The notes under the pieces are model-generated. The model made no database searches. It was not told where the DNA came from and saw only the letters and a program-made list of their open reading frames with translations. The position numbers and the translations under genes are program-made. Below are positions 8,989-17,730 of a stretch of DNA of 64,000 bases, one piece after another (position 1 is the first letter of the stretch; every line of letters starts with the position of its first letter). The stretch is taken from contig NZ_JBITGZ010000030.1 in NCBI RefSeq assembly GCF_044457565.1, forward strand, positions 1-64,000, in the 5' to 3' direction. The DNA comes from Kitasatospora sp044457565 (lineage in GTDB: Bacteria > Actinomycetota > Actinomycetes > Streptomycetales > Streptomycetaceae).

Positions 8989-10314
8989 TCAGACGAGCCG
9001 CCGGCTCAGCGCCACGTGCAGGAGCGAGAGCGCGTACTGCGGCTCGGCGGCGAGCACGGGCTGGCCGTCGTCGGCGTCGATGACGAGGCGCCCGTCGATG
9101 AACGTCCCCCAGCCGTTGCGGCCCTGGCGGCCCTCGCGGACCTCCTCCACCCAGCCCACCAGGCGACGGCCGAGGTCTCGGACGGCGAACACCCCCGGGT
9201 CCGCTTCCCAGCCCTCCACCAGCAGGGTGGCGTTCTCCGCGCTCCAGGTACCGGTCGGTGCGCCCAGGCCCCGGGCGAGCGGCGAGCGGGACGTGCGCTC
9301 GCCGGCGAGCGCCAGGCGCAGCCGGCCGAGTTCGTCGACAGCCTCGGCGACACCCTCGGCCGTGGCCTCGGCGGCGGGAGCCGCCGGTTGCTCGGGGACG
9401 CCGGACGGGGCGCTGCGCAGCACGTCGGGGTGCAGCGCGGTTGCAGAGCCGGGAGCGGGGCCGGCGGATTCGACACGCGAGGAAACGGCGACCCGGGCGG
9501 CGGGCGCGGTGGCGGCACGCTCGGGAACAACCTGGTCCCGGGCCGGGACAGCCTCGGGGACGACCTCGCCGGCGGCCGGGACACGCGGGTAGGCAGCCTC
9601 GGGGGATTCGACGCGCGTCGGAACGACGTGGTCACGGTCAGGGACAACGCCAGCGGCGGGGCCGGTGGATTCGACGCGCGAGGATTCGACCGAACCGGCG
9701 GGCGGCGGCGCAAAGAGTGCGGCGGCCGGAGCCGAGGCGACTGCGGCGGCTGGCGCGGCAGGCAGTGCAGTGGGCTCGGTCTCAGCGGGTGCAGCGGCGG
9801 CGCGCTCGGCCCGGCCCCGGGCGGCGGTCATCTCGTAGCGCAGCACGTGCGCCTTGCGCAGCAGACGCTGCGTCGCGCCGGTGACACTGCTTTCCAGCAG
9901 CTCCAGCGCCCGGCTGCCGCCCGGGTCCGCCCCACCTTGGCGGGCCTGGTCCAGCTGCTCCAGGAAGCGGGCCGCGATGCGCTGCACCCCGGCGGCGAGC
10001 TCCAGCAGTTCCTGGGCGCCGCCGTCGACTCCGGCCGGGATTTCGACGCGCGAGGCAATGAGGGCGTCGGCGATGGCGTCCTGCTGGTCCTCGGTGCGGC
10101 GCTTTCGGTACGCCCGGGAGGAGCAGGCCCGGCCGCAGTAGACCGGCCGGCGGCCGGGACCGGCGGCCCGCAGCGCGGTCCCGCACTCCGGGCAGGCCGG
10201 CACCGGCGCCTGCGGCTCGATTCCCCGCGCGTCGATTCCGTCGACGGCGGGGTTTCCTCGCGCGTCGATTCCATCGGTAGCCGCGTTTCCCCGCGCGTCG
10301 AAACTCTGTTCCAT
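8989..10314 (-). CDS. Zinc-ribbon protein with internal Ser/Arg/Val repeats
   Basis: 441 residues from the ATG at 10314; the longer frame upstream is low-complexity. The N-terminus carries three DARGN-like repeats, followed by CPECGTALRAAGPGRRPVYC and CSSRAYRKRR, the same zinc-ribbon plan as 7165-8238. A helical region (ELLELAAGVQRIAARFLEQL and TGATQRLLRKAHVLRYEM) is followed by a long Ala/Pro linker with repeated SRVES words. The C-terminal domain contains ENATLLVEGWEADPGVFAVR and GRRLVGWVEEV, with a cognate in the paralogue. The gatTCGACGCGCG words behind the repeats look like recent slippage or duplication. The function is unknown. Confidence 0.7.
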   Translation of the reverse strand: MEQSFDARGNAATDGIDARGNPAVDGIDARGIEPQAPVPACPECGTALRAAGPGRRPVYCGRACSSRAYRKRRTEDQQDAIADALIASRVEIPAGVDGGAQELLELAAGVQRIAARFLEQLDQARQGGADPGGSRALELLESSVTGATQRLLRKAHVLRYEMTAARGRAERAAAAPAETEPTALPAAPAAAVASAPAAALFAPPPAGSVESSRVESTGPAAGVVPDRDHVVPTRVESPEAAYPRVPAAGEVVPEAVPARDQVVPERAATAPAARVAVSSRVESAGPAPGSATALHPDVLRSAPSGVPEQPAAPAAEATAEGVAEAVDELGRLRLALAGERTSRSPLARGLGAPTGTWSAENATLLVEGWEADPGVFAVRDLGRRLVGWVEEVREGRQGRNGWGTFIDGRLVIDADDGQPVLAAEPQYALSLLHVALSRRLV

Positions 10315-10594
10315 GATCGGGAGGGTAACCGGCACCCCGGACACCGCCGCACCGCACCCCCTTGCGCATGCGCAAGGCCGCCTCCCGACCCCCTTGCGCA
10401 GCGCACCGGCCGCTTGCGCAGTGACCCCTCCCGAGGCACTGCGCACAGCCGCGCAGTCACCCGCCTGGACCGGGCGACTGCGTACGCACTCCGCATCCCG
10501 GCCTACGCGCCCGGCCGACCTGCCCCGGGCCGAGGACGTTGCCGGGCGACCCGCGGTGGGCGCAGGAGGACCAGAAGCGCCGAACCGCGCCGAA

Positions 10595-10801
10595 CTAACC
10601 GGCCGCGGTGAAGGAGATTCCGCCGGGGCCGAGCGGCCTGCGCGCACCGGCGGCGGGCTGCCGGGAAAGGTCGGGTTCCGGAGCCGGCGGCTCCTGGAAC
10701 AGCGAGCGCTCCACCGGCAGCAGCCGCTCACGACCGCTCTCGGGCTGGTCGGCGGAGGGCTCGGAGAAGGGCTGCCACAGCGGGCGCCGGTCGACGGTCA
10801 T
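10595..10801 (-). CDS. Possible small hypothetical protein
   Basis: A 68-residue frame starting MTVDRRPLWQPFSEPSADQ. Small Pro-rich proteins of this kind occur next to replication and transfer genes in Streptomyces elements. There is no clear ribosome binding site, and a longer start at 10915 exists, so the call is tentative. Confidence 0.4.
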   Translation of the reverse strand: MTVDRRPLWQPFSEPSADQPESGRERLLPVERSLFQEPPAPEPDLSRQPAAGARRPLGPGGISFTAAG

Positions 10802-10944
10802 GATCAACAGTGTGGCAGTCACGACCGCCCCCGGTGACCGAACCAGACGATCCGCCGGTGTCGACGGCCAGTAATCACTGGGGTGCGTGACCTTGATGGC
10901 GGTGGTGAGGTTCACCGGCCATGACGAACGTGGACGCCTAGCCG

Positions 10945-11463
10945 GTGCGCGAGCACGGCGCCGGGGACGAGGACCAGGAGCAACCGGACCGGGAGCGGCA
11001 GGCGGTCAACGAGCTGCTGGCCGACGCGGCGCAGGCGGGTCGGCGGGCGGCCGGCTGGGTGCGGGAGCTCGCCGAGCGGCAGCCGGACAACGCCCACCGG
11101 GTGGTGCTGTACCGCGCGGCGGCCGCCGTCGAGCTGGCGAGCGGGCGGGAGGTCGTCCCGGGCGGCGACGGCCAGCTGGCCGAGGAGCTGGCCTACGACC
11201 TGGCGGCGAACGTGGTCACCGGCAGCCCGTGCGCCCAGGCGCTGCCGGAGCTTGGCGCCGGTGAGCGGGTCGCCCTGGTGGCGGTGTGCACGGTGGCCGC
11301 GGCGATGCCCGGCGCGGTGCTGGGCGAGCTGGAGCGCGAGCTGCCCGCCCTCGCCGCCACGATGGAGGCCGCCACCGAGGCCGGCCGGGCCGCCCGCCCG
11401 AACACCGGCGACACCGGCCGGACAAAGGAGATCCCTTCACCAGGGGAAACCAGGGGCCGATGA
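10945..11463 (+). CDS. Hypothetical alpha-helical protein
   Basis: 172 residues from a GTG at 10945. It is acidic and helical throughout (RQAVNELLADAAQAGRRAAG, VLYRAAAAVELASGREVVPG, TVAAAMPGAVLGELERELPA) with no signal peptide or catalytic motif. The stop overlaps the next start in an ATGA arrangement, so the two genes are co-translated. A six-codon frame from ATG 10921 ends just before it and may be a leader. No family recognised. The partial gene at the right window edge ends in a similar ALVAVGAITTTAP pattern and may be a homologue. Confidence 0.65.
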   Translation: MREHGAGDEDQEQPDRERQAVNELLADAAQAGRRAAGWVRELAERQPDNAHRVVLYRAAAAVELASGREVVPGGDGQLAEELAYDLAANVVTGSPCAQALPELGAGERVALVAVCTVAAAMPGAVLGELERELPALAATMEAATEAGRAARPNTGDTGRTKEIPSPGETRGR

Positions 11464-11675
11464 CGCAGATGACAGAGGTGACACAGCCCGCCGTGCTGTG
11501 TCACCTCTGTCCCAGGTCCGGCGCAGAACGCCTATACGACCGCACCTACTACGAGGCGTTCACCGCCGTCGAGAAGCAGGTCCGACAAGACCTCGCCGCC
11601 GGCCGCCAACACCTGGCCGAGGCCGAAATGCAGCGGGCCGCCCGCTCCCGCCGTCGAGGGCACACGACCCCGTAG
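11460..11675 (+). CDS. Small hypothetical protein coupled to the gene before it
   Basis: 71 residues from ATG 11460, overlapping the previous stop, with AGGGG shortly upstream. It contains LCHLCP (a lone CxxC) and a charged helix (YEAFTAVEKQVRQDLAAGRQ) with a basic end. No family recognised. Confidence 0.6.
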   Translation: MTQMTEVTQPAVLCHLCPRSGAERLYDRTYYEAFTAVEKQVRQDLAAGRQHLAEAEMQRAARSRRRGHTTP

Positions 11676-11740
11676 ACCCGCTCCTGCAAGCCCATCCCGA
11701 GCTCATCGACGGCATCAGTTATCCAGGGTGGGCTGGTGGT

Positions 11741-12047
11741 CTTCTGGCATGTGAGGCACGGTGCCCGGTCTCGACATGCCTGAACGGTATATGTGGGTTG
11801 CAAGGCATGTTGGGCACCGATCCGCAGGAAACGATTCGACGGAAGCGTCTCGCACAGGAGTCCACGAAGCGGTTCGACCGAACCGCTTCGTGGACTCCTA
11901 TGCGAACGACCGGCACGGCCGGCTCCAAATGCTCCGGGGCCAAGGCACTCATGCTGCCGTTCGGCCAGAGGCAGCGAAGCGGGCGGGCACACCCGGATTG
12001 GCCAGAGGCCAATGCTCAACGTCAGGCACAGCCTCACGTGCCAGAAG
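11741..12047. repeat. 307-bp non-coding element with terminal inverted repeats and a central hairpin
   Basis: The ends are 17-bp inverted repeats with one mismatch: cttctggcaTgtgaggc at 11741-11757 and its inverse at 12031-12047. The middle has a perfect 21-bp-arm palindrome (11856-11876 and 11879-11899, 2-bp loop). Interior segments such as ttggccagaggccaa at 11998-12012 add further symmetry. No credible gene lies in 11676-12278. The layout suggests a MITE-like element or a structured RNA/DNA; I see no target duplication. Confidence 0.65.
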
Positions 12048-12278
12048 AGCGGTTCTGACCTGCGGGATCAGGTGGTTAACCCTCGATAACCCGGGACGCT
12101 GACCGAGTCCGTCAAACCAGGGCGCCCGACCGCGTCGCGGGATCAGGCGCTCCGGTCTTCGGCGGTCAGCTCCGACCGGGGCGTGGGCAGAGTGGCGTCC
12201 TGACGCTAAACGAGTGAACCTGGAAGAAACGGCACCACGTCCGAATCCGCCACCAGTGCGGACCAGGAAGGAGTCGAC

Positions 12279-13532
12279 ATGCCTTTCACTCTCTTACGCG
12301 ACTTGGGACCCGAGGCAGGTCACGTATTCGTCGCGATGCCGTACGGCAAGAAGAGCCTCGCAGATGGCTCCCAATTTGATTTCGATCAATTCTACAGCCA
12401 GTCCCTAAGGCGCGCGATTGAAGATTGTCAACTGATCCCCGAGCGGGCTGATGATATCTACGGGCCGAACATGGTGATGGACGTCGTCTGGCGAGGCCTA
12501 CAGAGAGCCGAAATCGTTCTCGTTGACTTTAGCTCTCGGGCGCCAAACGTCGCTCTTGAATTTGGCATGGCCTTACTCATAAACAAGCGAATAATCACCT
12601 TGGCGCAGGACTTCAACGATGTCCCGAGTGACGTAAGGGGGCTCTACAAGGTCATCACTTACACATCCAATTTTGCCGACGTGCAGAATATGGAGACCGA
12701 GCTTGCGAATCAGTTGGCTGAAATTCGCAGCGAGCACATCCCCCCGGAAATGGCGCTAGTTCCCTTCAGCACCGTCACCAATCCCGCTGTGGATCATGTG
12801 CCTGTCACCATAGTCGCAGTGCACAAGGAGTTTGCGATTGTCCTCGCAAACGACGGCTCTGGGCGGCGTGGAGTTCTCGGAAATGACGAGGTCGACTACA
12901 CGAGGATCATTTTCGACATGACGAAAAGATTCGAGGAAGGCCACGTCATTAAGGACGGCGCTTTCGTTCTCGATCTCGATGGTGGTGCAAGGTACACGCT
13001 TCTTGCGGGGCAGACCGACCCATGGCCCCTACTCGCGGCAAGCCACCCCAAACATCAGCGGTTCACTGGACAAGTCCGCTCCGTGAAGCCAGCTGGCATC
13101 TTCGTCTCCGTCGATCATGGCGTCAATGGACTTATTTCTATAGGAACACTCGCCTCCACAGAGCGCATTCGTCCAGGCGATGAGGTGGAGGTTGAGATCT
13201 ATGAGATAGATACGGCTCGCCGGCTAATTAAGCTAAACCTCATAGACTTGGGGCCCTATTCAAAGGGTGAGCGCGTCAAGGGTAAGGTGAGAAAGGTTGT
13301 TGCAGAGAAAGGATTCACGCTGATTGAATTGCCCAATACAACGAAGACTGCAATGCTCAATGCCAAGCAGATGACGGACGATATGCGCCGCAAGTTGGAC
13401 AACGGTGATGTGAAAGTCGATTCGGAAGTCTACGTCGAGGTGATTGAGGTAGACCGTGAACGTTTCCGAGTATCTCTGCGCGAGCTCAACGAAGTCGAGA
13501 GGGACGACTTGACCGAGGATGGAGTCGAATGA
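12279..13532 (+). CDS. Nucleoside deoxyribosyltransferase/TIR-like domain fused to OB/S1 modules
   Basis: 417 residues from ATG 12279 with AAGGAG seven bases upstream. Residues 15-135 form a deoxyribosyltransferase/TIR-like Rossmann domain: HVFVAMPYGKK (15-25), a helix with RRAIEDC, VLVDFSSRAPN (80-90) and NVALEFGMAL (90-99), where Glu94 sits at the catalytic Glu position of the family. Residues 260-322 are a recognisable S1 domain (TGQVRSVKPAGIFVSVDHGV), 330-402 a second S1-like module, and 172-245 a weaker OB-like one. Such N-terminal domains often cleave nucleotides or NAD+ in antiphage defence, and S1 domains bind RNA; an RNA-sensing effector is my inference. Base composition is much less GC-rich than its neighbours, indicating transfer. 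Confidence 0.75.
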   Translation: MPFTLLRDLGPEAGHVFVAMPYGKKSLADGSQFDFDQFYSQSLRRAIEDCQLIPERADDIYGPNMVMDVVWRGLQRAEIVLVDFSSRAPNVALEFGMALLINKRIITLAQDFNDVPSDVRGLYKVITYTSNFADVQNMETELANQLAEIRSEHIPPEMALVPFSTVTNPAVDHVPVTIVAVHKEFAIVLANDGSGRRGVLGNDEVDYTRIIFDMTKRFEEGHVIKDGAFVLDLDGGARYTLLAGQTDPWPLLAASHPKHQRFTGQVRSVKPAGIFVSVDHGVNGLISIGTLASTERIRPGDEVEVEIYEIDTARRLIKLNLIDLGPYSKGERVKGKVRKVVAEKGFTLIELPNTTKTAMLNAKQMTDDMRRKLDNGDVKVDSEVYVEVIEVDRERFRVSLRELNEVERDDLTEDGVE

Positions 13533-13668
13533 CGTAAGCGCTGGCGCTGGCTACTCGCATGCACCGGCAACGGTCAGGCAACAGCCTTCACGACGTGAAG
13601 GCTCGGATGCGTGCCATTGGCGAAGGAAACCCCGCGCGCATTCGGTCTCGTAGTGTGGTGGGACTCAC

Positions 13669-14094
13669 TTACTGTGGATACGCCGTTCGGTAGAGATCGG
13701 CGAGCCGCGAGTTCAGTGTCTTCCACTCGCTTTGCAACTCTCCCACCTCAGCCTCGGAGGGGTCCCGCTTCGCTGCCTTGTTGATCTTGGCGAGCCATGT
13801 ATCGATCGCCCCCGCGAGACTACGGTCGTGGAGCCGGGAGGCAAGAAGCTTGGCGTCGAAGATGGGCATGCCCCAGTACAGGTCGCCTTCCGTTGACTCG
13901 ACATCCGGAGCAACGAAGCGCACCCAGGCATTCTTTAGAGCGGTTTGACACTCGGTAATCGTCGCATGCTGTTGCAATTTCCAGTCTGTCTTCAGCCGCT
14001 GCCTGAACATGCCCGCCTGGAGCCGCCACTGACCAAGCACCGCGACGCCGCCGCCAACGAAAGCTCCGGCAAGCGTGGCCCAGAAGTTGCTCAT
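13669..14094 (-). CDS. Small membrane-anchored hypothetical protein
   Basis: 141 residues from ATG 14094. One N-terminal membrane segment (FWATLAGAFVGGGVAVLGQW) is followed by a charged helical domain (ITECQTALKNAWVRFVAPDV, EVGELQSEWKTLNSRLADLY). One membrane helix plus a soluble helical domain is common among small proteins in defence islands, but no family is recognised. It is on the opposite strand to the preceding low-GC gene and is also less GC-rich than the backbone. Confidence 0.65.
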   Translation of the reverse strand: MSNFWATLAGAFVGGGVAVLGQWRLQAGMFRQRLKTDWKLQQHATITECQTALKNAWVRFVAPDVESTEGDLYWGMPIFDAKLLASRLHDRSLAGAIDTWLAKINKAAKRDPSEAEVGELQSEWKTLNSRLADLYRTAYPQ

Positions 14095-14488
14095 GGATAC
14101 ACGTTCGCCCCAGAGTGCCACCTACGCAAAAGGGCCGTCGTTGGGGGCGGGAAGGCCGGCGGACGGCCTCGGCCACACGCAGCCCGCCCTGATCGCGGCC
14201 TTGGCCTGTGCCGGAGAGGCGAGACTTGCGAGCCGCATCGCCGATACCCGACCACGTGCCTTACGCGCCTGACATGGCCGCTGGTGGTCTGACCTGCGCA
14301 AAGATGCCAAAGACCCAAGATAACCGCCGGCCCGACCATGCCCGCCTACAGGACGGAGGGTCGACCCCAGCGCGGTACTGCCGGATCGTCGACAGCCGCT
14401 TCAAGGCCACCCAGGCCGTACGGGAGGCAGCCTCCAGCGGCACGGCCACTGCCGTCCGCTGACTTGCTGTCGTCGTAGGGCCTCCCTG
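14095..14488. other. Intergenic region without a supported gene
   Basis: 394 bp upstream of a minus-strand gene and downstream of an operon. A short plus-strand frame from 14306 (MPKTQDNRRPDHARLQDGGS) has no clear ribosome binding site. A tgacctgcg word at 14291 also occurs at 4105, 7613 and 12056; its meaning is unknown. Confidence 0.4.
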
Positions 14489-15397
14489 TCAGCTCCACTG
14501 GCTGGCTGTTGGATTCCATTGGCCACGGGCTGTTCCGTCGAGCAGTGGGGTCATGAATGCCGTTGCGAGCGGGGTTGCGGCTTCGAGGTCGGCGCAGCCG
14601 TTGAGAGCGGGTACCGCTGCTGCTGCCTGCCGGTAGCCGGCGGGCCAGGTGTTCGGGTCGGGGACCGTGAAGGCGGCGGGCAGGTCCAGTTGGCCGCCGA
14701 GGGCCTGGCGACGGGACTGCTCGCTTTGGATGGCCGCGATCGTGAGGGTCGCCTTGAGCATGTTCTGCTGGGCAATGAGGAGAAGGTCCGCGAGGTCGCG
14801 GAAGCGGCTGGAGGGTGTCAGGCCGGGTGGGTGGCTCTCGTACATGGCGCAGATCTTGTCGGCGACGTGGTCGGTCAGCGGGTAGAGCACCACGTCCGGC
14901 CAGTCGTCGGGCCAGTCCGCCGGCAGAACGGGTTCGAGGGGGACCCGCTCAGGCTCTCCCAGGGGCCGAAGGTTGGTCATCAGGTCGATGCTGATCGTGT
15001 GGACCTTCTCGCTGCCGAGGAGGACGTCGACCTTCAGCTTCACGCCCTGCCCCTTCGGCAGGAGAGTGCTGCCCCGCATGCTGAAGGCCAGGCCGTCGCC
15101 GAGATCGAGTGCGGCGGCCTTGCGGAAGGCATCCAGGGCGGCCTCGGGTGCCTCCGCATCCGGGCGGTAGAGGTCGATGTCCCGGCTCTGACGAGCGCGG
15201 GCGAACCGCACGAGGAGAGCCTGCCCACCCTTGAGCATCCAGCCGCCCGGATCGTGCCGGAAGATCCGGGCGAGCAGGCGCTGGTAGTAGAAGCGGTCCA
15301 TCAGCGCGCTGATGGGCAGACCGGTGACCTTCGCCTGCTGCTGCGCGCGGGCCTTGACCGCGGACTTCAGGGCGGTCGGGGATTTGTACGGGTTCAC
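14489..15397 (-). CDS. abiEii: AbiEii/AbiGii-type nucleotidyltransferase toxin
   Basis: 302 residues from a GTG at 15397 that overlaps the antitoxin stop by 4 bp. The nucleotidyltransferase core is visible: MLKGGQALLVRF (54-65), SRDIDLYR (71-78) giving the metal-binding Asp pair D73/D75, a later strand VKLKVDVLLG, and the C-terminal DHVADKICAMYE and RFRDLADLLLI motifs of AbiEii/DUF1814 proteins. In characterised AbiE systems such toxins transfer nucleotides to tRNA and cause abortive growth arrest. The gene is the second of a two-gene type IV toxin-antitoxin operon with the adjacent AbiEi gene. Confidence 0.87.
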   Translation of the reverse strand: MNPYKSPTALKSAVKARAQQQAKVTGLPISALMDRFYYQRLLARIFRHDPGGWMLKGGQALLVRFARARQSRDIDLYRPDAEAPEAALDAFRKAAALDLGDGLAFSMRGSTLLPKGQGVKLKVDVLLGSEKVHTISIDLMTNLRPLGEPERVPLEPVLPADWPDDWPDVVLYPLTDHVADKICAMYESHPPGLTPSSRFRDLADLLLIAQQNMLKATLTIAAIQSEQSRRQALGGQLDLPAAFTVPDPNTWPAGYRQAAAAVPALNGCADLEAATPLATAFMTPLLDGTARGQWNPTASQWS

Positions 15398-16602
15398 GTG
15401 CTCGTTCCTGCCGCGCTGGCTGAGTGCTCCGAGGACGGCTCAGCCGCGCCCAGGGACTTCGGAAGGTGGTTGGTCATGGTCGGGGCAGCCGTGCGAGTCC
15501 ACGCCGTGGCCGGGATCTTGAGCGCCTCCTGTGACCCGACGACAGCGTCGGCCAGCTTCCCAAGTGCATCCGTGGACAGTTGGATGCCCTGGACGTGCTC
15601 TCCAACACGTGTCAGGGCCGAGGCGGTGACGGCGTCGACACCGGGGGCCATGCTCGCCGCGAGGCGTGCGGACAGAGCAACGCGCAGCGGAGCAAATTGC
15701 TGGTCCAGGTTGGCGGTGATCGCATCCAGAGCCGGGCGGATCGCGCGGGCGAGGCTGGCTTCGGCTGGCGCCATCGCTTGCTGCAGGCTGGCGTGGATGG
15801 ACTGGCCGAAGCCCAGGGACACGAGGGCTTGCTGGCCGTCGCGAACGAGCAGGCCGCGATCTGTGAGGATCTCGTCGAGGCCTGTCAGCAGCAGTTCTGT
15901 TGCCTGGGCCGCGCCTGCCTGGGCGGCTTCTGCCAGTGCCTGGTCGTCGCGCAGGTGCTCGCCGACGCTTTCGAGCAGCAGCGCGAGCAGGGCTCGGCCG
16001 TCACTCGCGGGGGCTCCGTACGCCTTAGCGTGTGGCGCGACGCGGTCGGCCAGGGCGGGGATGTCGAGGAGGCCGGATCGCTGGGCGTCGGCGATCACGC
16101 CTCCGATATGGCCGCCGTCGGCCCGGTCGGCCAGCAGGTCCGCGATGGTGCGCTCGGCCGTGGTCACGGGCAGGCCGTCCACGAACGCGACGTCGAGGGG
16201 CTCGACTGTGCCGGGTAGGAGCCTGACGTCGGGTTCCCGGGTGGTGCGGCGCCGGGGCACGGTGATGTCCACCGTTGTCGCCGGAATGTCGCCGATGTCG
16301 TGCAGGACGCAGGCGGAGCCGTGGGAGATGACACCGGAATCGGGGTCGCCCGTAGGGCGCTGCCAGGCGGCGCGCCCCGGGTCCAGCCGCAGCCACGCAG
16401 CGCGGATCTCCAGGTGAGAGGGCTGGCCAGCAACGACGATGCCGTATACGCCGTACCCGATCCGGCTCAGCAGGCCAGCAGCGGCAAGCCGGGAAAGCGT
16501 CATCTTGCCGACGCCCGCCTCGGCCGCCTGCGCAGTAGTGATCAGACCCCACTGATCAGCAGCGATCTCCCCCAGTACCTGAAGAGCTTCCTGCCGTCCC
16601 AT
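15394..16602 (-). CDS. abiEi: AbiEi-type antitoxin with N-terminal winged helix
   Basis: 402 residues from ATG 16602. The N-terminal ~60 residues are a winged helix (QWGLITTAQAAEAGVGKMTL, LSRLAAAGLLSRIGYGVYGI), followed by the AbiEi-like domain with ISHGSACVLHDIGDIPATTV, ITVPRRRTTREPDVRLLPG and VDGLPVTTAERTIADLLAD. AbiEi antitoxins repress their own operon and neutralise AbiEii without stable binding. Residues after about 215 are Ala-rich helices (about 180 residues) beyond the usual domain; these may add oligomerisation. The gene precedes and overlaps the toxin gene. Confidence 0.85.
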   Translation of the reverse strand: MGRQEALQVLGEIAADQWGLITTAQAAEAGVGKMTLSRLAAAGLLSRIGYGVYGIVVAGQPSHLEIRAAWLRLDPGRAAWQRPTGDPDSGVISHGSACVLHDIGDIPATTVDITVPRRRTTREPDVRLLPGTVEPLDVAFVDGLPVTTAERTIADLLADRADGGHIGGVIADAQRSGLLDIPALADRVAPHAKAYGAPASDGRALLALLLESVGEHLRDDQALAEAAQAGAAQATELLLTGLDEILTDRGLLVRDGQQALVSLGFGQSIHASLQQAMAPAEASLARAIRPALDAITANLDQQFAPLRVALSARLAASMAPGVDAVTASALTRVGEHVQGIQLSTDALGKLADAVVGSQEALKIPATAWTRTAAPTMTNHLPKSLGAAEPSSEHSASAAGTST

Positions 16603-16973
16603 GCAGCAAAGGTAACACTCAGGGCGTTACTTTCGCTGTCCTGACTGGCGGGCGCCGTCCGGCACCGCTGACCAGCGATCCACACGACGCGAGTTGGTCG
16701 GCGAATCCGTCCAGGGAGGCTCATCGTGACTGGCGAGCGGCGGACGGCGCAGCGTTCGCGGCGGGCCGCCAGGCCGCCGCCGGCGCGCTGACTTCAGCTG
16801 GTGGCAGATCAGCAGCCCGGTAGCCCGGCTACCGGCCGACCGGCCGATCTGGTGACCGACCAGGCCGCAGGGCGGCGCGGGCTGCGGCCGCGCGGGTGAT
16901 CCTCTGCGGACACGCCCCGATCCCGAGGCCGAACGAGCTCAGGCTCCGGCCGGGTCCGCCAGGGTTCGGGGGC
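16603..16973. other. Divergent intergenic region, no gene seen
   Basis: 371 bp between the abiE operon and a plus-strand gene. It should hold the abiE promoter and, given the AbiEi winged helix, an operator; I cannot identify a convincing palindrome by eye. No RNA gene visible. Confidence 0.4.
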
Positions 16974-17519
16974 ATGAGAGAACGCGACACGATGCCCGAG
17001 CCCCTGCGCCGCGCCGTCCGGCATCTGATCATGGAGGCGCTCCACAGCCTCCAGGAAGTCATGGCCCACACCCAGCCCGATTCCCGGGACTGGCGGCGCA
17101 TGCCGCTGTACCGGGTCACCGACGCCATCGACACACTCAGCCTGCTGGCGGCGGCACAGGCCGCCTGCGTCGCGGAGAGCGGCACCCCTGAACGGGAGGT
17201 CGAAGGCTTTCTGCAGCTGGAACAGCAGATCCCCCGCGCCGTGCACACCCAGGAGGGCCAGGAGTACCTGGACGCACTACTCGGCCGCCCCGCCAAGGAC
17301 CCCGCGACGGCCACGCTCACCACCCTGATCAACAACCGGAACGATCCGACCGCACCGGACGAGTACGGCGACACCGAAGCCGTGCTGTATGCACTCCAGT
17401 ACGCCCGCTCGGAAGAACCCGCCGCGTTCGACCGCCTCCCGCCTGCGATCGCCGACCGAGCCCGCAGAATCGCCGCGATTCTGGCCGAGGAACCCGCCCT
17501 GGCCGCGGTCCCGGCCTGA
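16974..17519 (+). CDS. Hypothetical protein
   Basis: 181 residues from ATG 16974; a second ATG lies at 16992. The frame before 16974 is Pro/Arg-rich and unlikely to be coding. The protein is soluble and helical: PLRRAVRHLIMEALHSLQEV, YRVTDAIDTLSLLAAAQAAC, then FDRLPPAIADRARRIAAIL at the end. No signal peptide or catalytic motif is visible and I do not recognise the family. Confidence 0.6.
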   Translation: MRERDTMPEPLRRAVRHLIMEALHSLQEVMAHTQPDSRDWRRMPLYRVTDAIDTLSLLAAAQAACVAESGTPEREVEGFLQLEQQIPRAVHTQEGQEYLDALLGRPAKDPATATLTTLINNRNDPTAPDEYGDTEAVLYALQYARSEEPAAFDRLPPAIADRARRIAAILAEEPALAAVPA

Positions 17520-17730
17520 TCGAGCGCTGCGGCCTCGGTTGCGCCATGGCAAAAGGCCCGCCGTCCGGATTCGGCACGGCGGGCCATGAGCCAGGAGGAG
17601 TTACTCGTCGCCTGGCCGTCGGGGTGCTGGCCGAACGGCAAGTGGTGAACGGTGGCCAGGTCGTCCTCAGCCTTCCTCATCGCTGCCGCCGAGCTCGGCG
17701 GCCTCCATCACTCAGGGAGCCCGAAACGGC

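Noticed and set aside
11871..11890. ggttcgaccgaacc resembling a tRNA T-arm
   Set aside because: It is the centre of a long palindrome and no acceptor or anticodon arm can be drawn around it.
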